Below are positions 1 to 5,154 of a DNA stretch of 5,364 bases, in pieces. Within the stretch, counting starts at the first letter, position 1; each line of letters starts with the position of its first letter. The notes under the pieces are model-generated. The model saw only the letters and a list, made by a program, of their open reading frames with translations, did not search any database and had not been told where the DNA came from. Made by a program: the position numbers and the translations under genes. The stretch comes from a bacterium (GTDB taxonomy: Bacteria; JAUVQV01; DATDCY01). The stretch lies in NCBI GenBank assembly GCA_036524115.1, contig DATDCY010000359.1, positions 1 through 5,364 on the forward strand, in the 5' to 3' direction.

Positions 1-103
1 CGGCCGAGAGCGTGGAGAGCGCGGCGATCCGCGGCTTCGCGAGCCGCGCCCACCGCGCCGCGGCAGGCGGCCACGCGGGCGCCGCGGCGGCGATCGTCGT
101 CAC
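1..103 (-). CDS. ctaB: Protoheme IX farnesyltransferase (heme O synthase), N-terminal fragment
   Basis: Only the first 34 codons are inside the window and the gene runs off the left edge. The start is GTG at 103, whose last two bases overlap the coxB stop as GTGA. A GGGAGGG Shine-Dalgarno sits at 118-112, eight bases upstream. The peptide has an Ala/Pro-rich cytosolic leader and then reads WARLAKPRIAALSTLSA. The (T/A)KPR(I/V) segment just before the first membrane helix is characteristic of CtaB/CyoE enzymes, members of the UbiA prenyltransferase family that attach a farnesyl group to heme B to make heme O, the precursor of heme A. The catalytic Asp-rich motifs lie outside the window and cannot be checked. 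Position directly after the oxidase subunits is typical for ctaB and supports the call. Another membrane assembly factor is possible but less likely. Confidence 0.75.
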   Translation of the reverse strand, partial: MTTIAAAAPAWPPAAARWARLAKPRIAALSTLSA

Positions 104-1017
104 GGCCTCGTCCCTCCCAGCGCCTTGAGCGCGGCGACGACGGCGTCCAGCTCCGCCGAATCCAGCGGCATCCTCGGCATGATGTTCGGGTAGCCCTTCA
201 CGACGTCTGCCGCCGGGTCGACGATGGACCGGCGCAGGTACGGCTCGTCCGCCGGGATCGTGCGCTCGGCGCCACCGGTCACCACGGTCACGGTCGAGCC
301 GTAGAGGCCCCTGAATCCCGGCGCGACCGGCCCCGGCCCGTCGATCGCGTGGCAGCCGAGGCAGCCCTTCTCCTTGAGGACCGCCTCGCCCTGCGGCGGC
401 CCTGCGGCGGCGCCCTCGCCGAGCCAGACGGCGAACGCCGCCTCCGGGACGACGTCGACCACCGCCCGCATGTGCGAATGCCCCTCGCCGCAGTACTCCG
501 TGCAAAACAGGTCGTACTTCCCGGCCTCCTTGGGCGTGAACCAGAGGTGGGTGGTCATGCCCGGCACCACGTCCTCCTTGATGCGGAACGCGGGGATGTA
601 GGCGCTGTGGATCACGTCCAGCGACGTCATGTCCAGGCGCGTGGGGCGGCCCAGCGGCACCCTCAGCACATCGCTCTCGCGCCCGCCGGCGTAGGTGAAG
701 CGCCACGACCACTCCTGGGCGGTGACGCGCACCCGGAGCGCGTCCGCAGGAGGCGTGCGCAGGTAGGCGAAGTCACGCCATCCGAACCAGAACATCAGGA
801 TGACGAGGAGGGTCGCCGCGACCGTCCACGCGACCTCCAGCGCCGTGGAGCCTTCGCGGTCCGGGTTCTCCGCCACCGGGTGGCGCGACGCGCGGTAGCG
901 GACGACGAAGTAGAGCATGAGCGCCGTCACCACCGCGAGGAACGCGATGGCGGTGCCGATGATGAAGACCAGCGAGCGGTCGACGAGGACGGCGGTGTCG
1001 GAGACCTCGCGGAACAC
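100..1017 (-). CDS. coxB: Cytochrome c oxidase subunit II with fused cytochrome c domain (caa3 type)
   Basis: This is the electron-entry subunit of the oxidase, 305 aa from the chosen GTG at 1017. Two membrane helices lie at about residues 16-40 and 58-80. The periplasmic cupredoxin domain follows, with the aromatic electron-transfer patch QEWSWRF at 101-107. The CuA ligands are complete: His137, Cys172, Glu174, Cys176, His180 and Met183, the last five within CTEYCGEGHSHM. A C-terminal class I cytochrome c domain carries a heme-binding CLGCH (219-223) and a likely axial Met280 in the PNIMPRMP stretch. This makes it a caa3-type subunit II. No clear N-terminal cleavable signal peptide is seen, since the first helix begins soon after a 15-residue leader. 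The start was chosen because GGAGGTGA at 1030-1023 lies five bases upstream. A GTG at 1026 would add three residues but has no spacing from that Shine-Dalgarno. coxD precedes it and ctaB overlaps its stop. Confidence 0.96.
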   Translation of the reverse strand: MFREVSDTAVLVDRSLVFIIGTAIAFLAVVTALMLYFVVRYRASRHPVAENPDREGSTALEVAWTVAATLLVILMFWFGWRDFAYLRTPPADALRVRVTAQEWSWRFTYAGGRESDVLRVPLGRPTRLDMTSLDVIHSAYIPAFRIKEDVVPGMTTHLWFTPKEAGKYDLFCTEYCGEGHSHMRAVVDVVPEAAFAVWLGEGAAAGPPQGEAVLKEKGCLGCHAIDGPGPVAPGFRGLYGSTVTVVTGGAERTIPADEPYLRRSIVDPAADVVKGYPNIMPRMPLDSAELDAVVAALKALGGTRP

Positions 1018-1030
1018 CGGCGTCACCTCC
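1015..1030 (-). promoter_or_regulatory. Ribosome binding site that decides the coxB start
   Basis: Reading the minus strand, GGAGGTGA (1030-1023) is a near-ideal anti-16S match, followed by five bases and then GTG (1017-1015). The last bases of this Shine-Dalgarno are the TGA stop of coxD (1025-1023). The coxD terminating ribosome therefore stands directly on the coxB initiation site, which implies translational coupling. The in-frame GTG at 1026-1024 sits inside the Shine-Dalgarno itself and is an unlikely initiator. Confidence 0.75.
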
Positions 1031-1319
1031 GGTACCAGACGTCGGCGAAGGTCAGCGCGAGGATTGCGCCGACCGCCGCGAGCGCCATCAGGACGAGCGC
1101 CCGCAGCAGCCGGGACTCGTAGCGCAGGTGCATGAACCAGCCGACCACGAGGCCCGCCTTGAGGCTGGCGATCGCCAGCGCGCCGAGCACGCTGTAGCGC
1201 GCGAGCAGGCCGCCCTTGGCGACGGCGACGGTGGTCGCCGTCAGCGCGACGAGCGCGGTCCAGACCGCCACGAAGGTGCGGGCCGGCAGGATGGGCACGT
1301 CGCGCTCCGGTGTCGCCAT
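1023..1319 (-). CDS. coxD: Cytochrome c oxidase subunit IV (small, prokaryotic type)
   Basis: This is a 98-aa integral membrane protein with three predicted helices at about residues 15-35, 42-64 and 71-94. The middle helix and following turn (YSVLGALAIASLKAGLVVG then WFMHLRYES) carry the Lys54 and FMHL pattern of the prokaryotic cytochrome c oxidase subunit IV family. Members of that family are small accessory subunits of caa3 and related oxidases without redox centres. They probably help assembly or stability of subunits I and III. The start is ATG at 1319 with GGGAGG at 1331-1326, six bases upstream. It follows coxC after 12 bases, and its stop lies within the coxB ribosome binding site. 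Nomenclature varies (coxD, ctaF or cox4), so the symbol is less certain than the family. Confidence 0.88.
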   Translation of the reverse strand: MATPERDVPILPARTFVAVWTALVALTATTVAVAKGGLLARYSVLGALAIASLKAGLVVGWFMHLRYESRLLRALVLMALAAVGAILALTFADVWYRR

Positions 1320-1331
1320 GGGCCGCCTCCC

Positions 1332-1949
1332 TCAGGTCACCAGGTAGAAGAGCGGGAAGAGGTAGATCCACACGACGTCGACGAAGTGCCAGAACAGGCC
1401 GGCGTTCTCGAGCAGCGCGTAGCGCCCGGGGCCGAGGCGGCCGCGCGCGGTCAGCAGGAACGCCGCGGCGATGACCCCGATGCCGATGGCGACGTGGACC
1501 GCGTGGATCCCAGTGAGCACGTAGTAGAGGCCGAAGAACAGCACCTCGCCGTGCTCGCGCCGCAGCAGCACGGGCGAGTCCGGGTAGAGGCCGCGACCGA
1601 TCTTGCCGGCCCACTCGGTGGCCTTCACCGCGAGGAAGACGAGGCCGAGCAGCATCGTCGCCCCCTGGCCGAGCAGGGAGGCGCGCACCCGCCCCTGCCG
1701 CAGCGCCGCGATGGCCAGGGCCATGCAGAGGCTGCTCGTCAGCAGCACGAGCGTGTTGGCGGTGCCGATCGCCGTGCTCTCGTCGGCCGCGGCGGCGTGG
1801 AAGCCGGCGGCGTAGCGCGCGCGGAAGACGGCGTAGAGCAGGAAGGCGCCGCTGAAGAAGAGCAGCTCCGTGAGCAGGAACAGCCACATCCCGAGCTTGG
1901 CGCCGCCCTCGCCGTGCGCCTGCGCTCCCGCGCCCGCGACGGCGGTCAT
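1332..1949 (-). CDS. coxC: Cytochrome c oxidase subunit III
   Basis: This 205-aa polytopic membrane protein is the third core subunit of the heme-copper oxidase. It has no redox cofactor and supports subunit I and proton uptake. Five hydrophobic helices can be traced. The first contains the conserved TELLFFSGAF segment (Glu28), the fourth is in the LYYVLTGIHAVHVAIG region (141-156), and the end has the family signature FWHFVDVVWIYLFPLFY (186-202). Length near 200 aa matches the shorter bacterial form with five helices, lacking the first two of the seven-helix type. The start is ATG at 1949 in an ATGA overlap with the coxA stop, with GAAGGGG at 1963-1957, seven bases upstream. The same frame stays open for a long way upstream, as is common in GC-rich DNA, but the overlap start and the family N-terminus fix the beginning. 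Confidence 0.95.
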   Translation of the reverse strand: MTAVAGAGAQAHGEGGAKLGMWLFLLTELLFFSGAFLLYAVFRARYAAGFHAAAADESTAIGTANTLVLLTSSLCMALAIAALRQGRVRASLLGQGATMLLGLVFLAVKATEWAGKIGRGLYPDSPVLLRREHGEVLFFGLYYVLTGIHAVHVAIGIGVIAAAFLLTARGRLGPGRYALLENAGLFWHFVDVVWIYLFPLFYLVT

Positions 1950-3556
1950 CGCCGCGCCCCTTCGCCGTACGCGTAGGGTCCGCGTGTCACGACCGGGATC
2001 TCCTCGAAGTTCTCCGGCGGCGGCGGCGAGGAGGTCGTCCACTCCAGCGTCGTGCCGCCCCAGGGGTCGGCCGGGGCCGGCGCGCCGCGGCGCAGCGCCC
2101 GCAGCAGGTTGCCGAGGACCACGGCGAGGCCCAGCGCGAGGATCCACGAGCCGACGGTCGCGGTCATGTGGCCCGGGAAGTAGCGCGCCGGGTAGTCGAA
2201 GTAGCGGCGCGGCATCCCCTGCAGGCCGAGCACGAACATCGTGAAGTACAGCAGGTTGAAGCCGACGAAGAGCAGGACCCAGCCGGCGCGCGCCGCCCGC
2301 TCGTCGTAGAGGCGCCCGGTGATCTTCGGGAACCAGTAGTGCAGCGCGGCGAGGAACGCCATGCCGGCGCCCCCGAACATCACGTAGTGGAAGTGCCCGA
2401 CGATGAAGTACGTGGCGTGCACGTGGAGGTTCGGCGCGAGCGAGCCGATGATCAGCCCGGTGAGCCCGCCGATCGAGAAGAGGAAGATGAAGGTCAGCGC
2501 GAAGAGCATCGGCGCGTCCGTGCGGATGGACCCGCCGTGAAGGGTGGCCACCCAGTTGAAGATCTTCACGCCGCTGGGCACCGCGACGAGGAAGGTCAGC
2601 AGCGAGAAGAGCGTGCGCGAGGTGTCGCTCATCCCGCTGGTGAACATGTGGTGCCCCCAGACGAGGTAGCCGACGGCGGCGATGCACACGGCGGAGAAGG
2701 CGACCGCGCGGTAGCCGTAGACCGTGCGCCGGGCGAACGTCGGGACGATCTCCGAGACGACCCCCATCGCCGGCAGGACCATGATGTACACGGCGGGGTG
2801 CGAGTAGATCCAGAAGAGGTGCTCGAAGAGGATCGGGTCGCCGCCCTTGGCCGGGTCGAAGAAGCCCACGCCGAAGAAGCGCTCGAGCACGATGAACACC
2901 AGCGTCACCGCGAGCACCGGCGTCGCCAGCAGCTGCACCCAGCCCGTGGCGTAGAGCGTCCAGGGGAAGAGCGGCATGCGCAGCCAGCCCATGCCGGGGG
3001 CGCGCAGGCGGTGGATCGTGGTCACGAAGTTCAGCCCGGTGAGGATCGAGGAGAAGCCGAGGATGAAGACGCCGACGACGGCGAACGAGACCTGCGTGCG
3101 CGTCTGGACGCTGTAGGGCGCGTAGAACGTCCAGCCGGTGTCCAGCGGGCCGCCCTTCAGGAACAGCGACGAGAGGATGACCGCGGCGCCCGTGAGGTAG
3201 AGCCACCAGGAGAGACGGTTGAGGCGCGGAAAGGCGACGTCGCGCGCGCCGATGAGCAGCGGCAGCAGGAAGTTGCCGAAGGAGACGGGAATGCCGGGGA
3301 TGACGAAGAGGAAGATCATCAGCACGCCGTGCAGCGTGAAGGTCTGGTTGTAGTGCCGAGCGTTCAGGAGCGCGCCCGGCGCGACGGCGCTGAGGCGCAT
3401 CAGCACGCCGAGCGCAGCGCCCGCCGCCAGCACGAGGGTCAGCGCCGCCAGGTACATGATCCCGATGCGCTTGTGGTCGGTCGAGAGCAGCCAGGCGGCG
3501 AGGAAGCCGCGCGGCCGCGGGGGCTGAGCGGTGGCGGTGGGCAGCGGATCCGTCAT
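1946..3556 (-). CDS. coxA: Cytochrome c oxidase subunit I, A2-type heme-copper oxidase
   Basis: This 536-aa catalytic subunit reduces O2 to water at a heme a3-CuB centre and pumps protons. It has about twelve membrane helices beginning after STDHKRIGIMY (25-35). Heme a ligands are His76 and His390, and heme a3 is bound by His388 (GHFHY). CuB ligands are His253, His302 and His303, and Tyr257 is the expected cross-linked tyrosine. D-channel residues Asp106 and Asn113 are present in GARDVAFPRLN. K-channel Lys331 is in VPSGVKIFNW. The usual glutamate of HPEVY is replaced by alanine in YSHPAVY (251-257), the established A2-subtype motif in which a Tyr-Ser pair stands in for it. The C-terminal PWGGTTLEWTTSSPPP tail is normal for caa3-type subunit I. 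The start is ATG at 3556, overlapping the SCO stop as ATGA. GGGGGAG at 3570-3564 lies seven bases upstream, inside a hairpin. Confidence 0.98.
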   Translation of the reverse strand: MTDPLPTATAQPPRPRGFLAAWLLSTDHKRIGIMYLAALTLVLAAGAALGVLMRLSAVAPGALLNARHYNQTFTLHGVLMIFLFVIPGIPVSFGNFLLPLLIGARDVAFPRLNRLSWWLYLTGAAVILSSLFLKGGPLDTGWTFYAPYSVQTRTQVSFAVVGVFILGFSSILTGLNFVTTIHRLRAPGMGWLRMPLFPWTLYATGWVQLLATPVLAVTLVFIVLERFFGVGFFDPAKGGDPILFEHLFWIYSHPAVYIMVLPAMGVVSEIVPTFARRTVYGYRAVAFSAVCIAAVGYLVWGHHMFTSGMSDTSRTLFSLLTFLVAVPSGVKIFNWVATLHGGSIRTDAPMLFALTFIFLFSIGGLTGLIIGSLAPNLHVHATYFIVGHFHYVMFGGAGMAFLAALHYWFPKITGRLYDERAARAGWVLLFVGFNLLYFTMFVLGLQGMPRRYFDYPARYFPGHMTATVGSWILALGLAVVLGNLLRALRRGAPAPADPWGGTTLEWTTSSPPPPENFEEIPVVTRGPYAYGEGARR

Positions 3557-4461
3557 GGCTGATCTCCCCCTTTGGCAAGGGGGGACGCGGGGGGATTCCC
3601 CGGACCGGCGATCCGCGATCGTCGCCCGCCGGCCAGCAGCCACACGGCGGCCGCGCCCAGCAGCACGAGGTTCACCACGCCGAAGAGCCGCAGCAGCCGG
3701 TAGAAGGCGCGCTCGGGCGCGCGCTCGTAGGGGAGGCAGTAGAGCGGCTCGGGCGGGCGGCCGTCGCGCACCTCGCCGCGGCGCGCCGCATCCAGCGCCT
3801 GCTCGATCTCCGTGGGCGCGAAGGTGACCGACTGGCGGCTGTCGTACCGGAGCCTCTCCACGGGCAGGGCGCTCGAGATCGTGCCCCCGGGGGCGACCGC
3901 CAGCAGCACCTCCGGGTGGAAGAAGTGGCCGCCCTGGCGCCGCTGGAAGCGCAAGCCGATCGCCTGCGCCAGCCGCTCGATCGCGCCGCGGTCGCCGGCG
4001 AGGAACGTCCAGGCCGCGGGCGGGAAGCCAGGACCGATCGCCTTGAGGTAGTTGCGCTTGGCGGCCGCGGCGGTTTCGGGCGTGTCGTTCTCGTCGATGC
4101 TGACCGTCGCGACGAGGTAGTCAGCCCCCGGGCGCAGCCGCAGGCGGCCGAGCGCCTCCGCGAGGCCGCCAAGCACGAGCGGGCACTGCCGGCCGCAGGA
4201 GAAGGGGACGAAGGTCAGAAGCAGCGGGCGGTCGGCGAGGTCGCGGAGGCGCACCGTTGCCCCGGTGTCGTCACGCAGGATCACGTCGGGCGGCAGGCGG
4301 TCCCCCGGCTTCCCGGAGAAACCGATGCCGTTGTCCTCGCCCGCCCCGTCCGCCGCGGCGGACCCGGCCGGGCGGACGGGGAGAACGAGCAACGAAGCGA
4401 GGGCGGCGAGCGCGACGAGCGACCGTCGCACCGTCGCCCCGGACATCGGGCTTCGAACCAC
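3553..4461 (-). CDS. SCO1/SenC-family copper chaperone with C-terminal membrane anchor
   Basis: This is a 302-aa thioredoxin-fold protein expected to act on the periplasmic face, delivering copper to or reducing the CuA site of subunit II. An N-terminal signal-like helix (about residues 14-31) ends in small residues near AGSAAA. The Sco metal site is complete: Cys89 and Cys93 in FSCGRQCP, and His182 in GGHFFHPE. A second hydrophobic helix at about 254-278 gives a C-terminal anchor. Between the fold and the anchor lies a PLYCLPYE motif with Cys242. Family members with such tails are known near caa3 oxidases. GTG at 4461 was chosen because GGAGG (4474-4470) stands eight bases upstream. An upstream TTG at 4476 overlaps that site, and ATG at 4446 has only a weak GAAG. 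The last 15 or so residues (NPPASPLAKGGDQP) are encoded by a repeat-like hairpin. Confidence 0.92.
   Translation of the reverse strand: MVRSPMSGATVRRSLVALAALASLLVLPVRPAGSAAADGAGEDNGIGFSGKPGDRLPPDVILRDDTGATVRLRDLADRPLLLTFVPFSCGRQCPLVLGGLAEALGRLRLRPGADYLVATVSIDENDTPETAAAAKRNYLKAIGPGFPPAAWTFLAGDRGAIERLAQAIGLRFQRRQGGHFFHPEVLLAVAPGGTISSALPVERLRYDSRQSVTFAPTEIEQALDAARRGEVRDGRPPEPLYCLPYERAPERAFYRLLRLFGVVNLVLLGAAAVWLLAGGRRSRIAGPGNPPASPLAKGGDQP
3561..3601 (-). repeat. Dispersed-repeat-like GC-rich palindrome at the SCO/coxA junction
   Basis: A perfect 7-bp inverted repeat, CCCCCTT (3566-3572) and AAGGGGG (3577-3583), encloses the loop TGGC. A second GGGG-ATT-CCCC palindrome lies beside it (3591-3601). 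Translated in the SCO frame it reads NPPASPLAKGG. Stretches reading NPPxSPxxKGG at protein ends and in intergenic DNA are, from my general knowledge, a hallmark of short dispersed palindromic elements in deltaproteobacterial, Nitrospirota and NC10-like genomes. I cannot show other copies in this window. On the transcript the right half of the stem is GGGGG, part of the coxA Shine-Dalgarno, so the hairpin could mask coxA initiation until ribosomes translating SCO open it. Confidence 0.6.
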
Positions 4462-4474
4462 TGGGCGGACCTCC
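4459..4474 (-). promoter_or_regulatory. Ribosome binding site that decides the SCO start
   Basis: On the minus strand, GGAGG (4474-4470), eight bases (4469-4462) and GTG (4461-4459) form a well-spaced initiation site. It favours GTG over the longer TTG reading from 4476, and over ATG at 4446. A 6-bp inverted repeat (4463-4468 with 4486-4491) could fold around this Shine-Dalgarno in the 45-base gap after the cytochrome gene, with the GGAGG in its loop. The structure is weak evidence on its own in DNA this GC-rich. Confidence 0.6.
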
Positions 4475-4506
4475 AAACGTGGCGACCGCCCGTCCGCGGC
4501 GGGGCG

Positions 4507-4974
4507 CTACGGCGCCGGGCGGACGATCGCGAGGTATGCGGCGATGGTCGCGGCGTCGGCGTCGCTGATGTGGCCGGGCTTCTTCGCCGCCATCCGCTGG
4601 ACCGTCGCCGTCCAGGCGGCGCGTGACATGTTCTTGCCCAGCGGCCGGTCAGTGCCGTGGCACTGCGAGCAGGTCGTCTCGAACGTCGACTTGGCCATGA
4701 GCCAGGCGAAGATCTTCGGCCGGGAGGTGTCGTCGAGCGCGGCGCCGTTCTTCTTCATCCGGTCGAGGATCGCGTTCCAGCCCGCGGCATCCGTCTTCTT
4801 GGCGTCCGGCCGGTCCAGGCCGTGGCAGATGCTGCACATCTTCTCGAAGACCGCCTTGTCTGCCGCGAGGCTGTCGTAGGGGTCCGCGGCCGCCGTCTGC
4901 GCCCCCGCCGGCGCCGCCAGTCCAGCCGCCACCGCCAGTCCGAACCCGAGCGTGCACGCTAACAGTCTCTTCAC
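4507..4974 (-). CDS. Periplasmic diheme cytochrome c, internally duplicated
   Basis: This 155-aa protein has a Sec signal peptide (positively charged MKRLL, hydrophobic core, likely cleavage near APAGAQ at 21-26) and two covalent heme c sites, CSICH (47-51) and CSQCH (102-106). The two halves (about 43-93 and 98-148) repeat the same pattern: CxxCHGxDRP, a Trp 15 residues after the heme His (Trp66, Trp121), and a Met 22 residues after it (Met73, Met128) in an RM motif, the likely distal ligands. This pattern resembles the diheme domain of quinohemoprotein amine dehydrogenase alpha subunits and related short c-type cytochromes, but no dehydrogenase domain follows. Start is GTG at 4974 with GGGAGG at 4987-4982, seven bases upstream. 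It is the first gene of the operon, 45 bases before SCO. A role as electron donor to the oxidase is inferred from position only. Confidence 0.88.
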   Translation of the reverse strand: MKRLLACTLGFGLAVAAGLAAPAGAQTAAADPYDSLAADKAVFEKMCSICHGLDRPDAKKTDAAGWNAILDRMKKNGAALDDTSRPKIFAWLMAKSTFETTCSQCHGTDRPLGKNMSRAAWTATVQRMAAKKPGHISDADAATIAAYLAIVRPAP

Positions 4975-5043
4975 GGTAGCGCCTCCCTGTCTCGTGGTTA
5001 CTGCCCTGCGGCGCGCCTCGAGGATGCGCGTGCCCCTCTCTGT

Positions 5044-5072
5044 TACCTATATGCCGCAATATGGGGCGTCAA
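5044..5072 (-). promoter_or_regulatory. Candidate promoter of the cytochrome-oxidase operon
   Basis: In the 180-base gap upstream of the cytochrome c gene is the only clearly AT-richer patch of the window. On the minus strand a good -35 match, TTGACG (5072-5067), is followed by TATAGG (5051-5046) after 15 bases, or TAGGTA (5049-5044) after 17. Neither is a perfect -10 box. An imperfect inverted repeat, CCTATAT (5046-5052) against ATATGGG (5059-5065) on the plus strand, lies between the boxes and could be an operator. About 70 bases would separate this promoter from the GTG start. Call made by eye against the sigma-70 consensus. Confidence 0.35.
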
Positions 5073-5089
5073 TGGGGTGAATGCCACAG

Positions 5090-5116
5090 GCGGGGAATAC
5101 CCGCAGGTCGGCGACC
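5090..5116 (-). other. Tandem small hairpins between livM-like gene and cytochrome c gene
   Basis: Two adjacent inverted repeats are present: GCGGG (5090-5094) with CCCGC (5100-5104) around a five-base loop, and GGTC (5106-5109) with GACC (5113-5116) around a three-base loop. They lie about 40 bases after the stop of the permease gene. No T-run follows on the minus strand, so they are not a typical intrinsic terminator. They may still be a weak or factor-assisted end of the upstream transcript, or have no function. Confidence 0.25.
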
Positions 5117-5154
5117 GGAGAAACGAGCGCAGATGGACCCTTAGCGGCCCCGGG

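Noticed and set aside
1018-1887. Extension of the subunit II frame upstream through coxD and into coxC
   Set aside because: It is the off-frame shadow of those genes, low complexity, with no signal peptide. coxB starts near 1017.
1128-1976. Plus-strand frame of 282 codons opposite coxC and coxD
   Set aside because: It is antisense to two supported genes, rich in Arg, Glu, His and Gln with no recognisable motif.
1970-2065. Pro-rich C-terminal tail of subunit I as an unusual extension
   Set aside because: The PWGGTTLEWTTSSPPP...NFEEIP pattern is the ordinary C-terminus of many caa3-type subunit I proteins.
2168-3562. Long plus-strand reading frame of 464 codons opposite coxA
   Set aside because: It is antisense to a fully supported subunit I and its translation is a low-complexity Arg/Glu/His/Asp/Ala mix typical of the reverse frame of a GC-rich membrane protein gene. 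No domain or plausible start context was seen.
1950-3578. Long open upstream extension of the subunit III frame through coxA
   Set aside because: The upstream part is Arg/Ala/Pro/His-rich shadow of coxA. The real subunit III begins at ATG 1949 with a Shine-Dalgarno and family-typical N-terminus, so this is not a fusion.
3557-3643. Longer coxA start 29 codons upstream
   Set aside because: It would overlap SCO by about 90 bases and adds an Arg-rich leader foreign to the family. ATG at 3556 has the Shine-Dalgarno and the ATGA overlap.
4951-4974. Possible lipobox LLAC in the cytochrome c signal peptide (Cys7)
   Set aside because: The cysteine is only seven residues from the start, before the hydrophobic core. 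A normal Sec signal with cleavage near residue 25 fits much better.
5117-5154. Intrinsic terminator directly after the LivM-like gene
   Set aside because: The region is GC-rich but I find no strong stem followed by a T-run on the minus strand.
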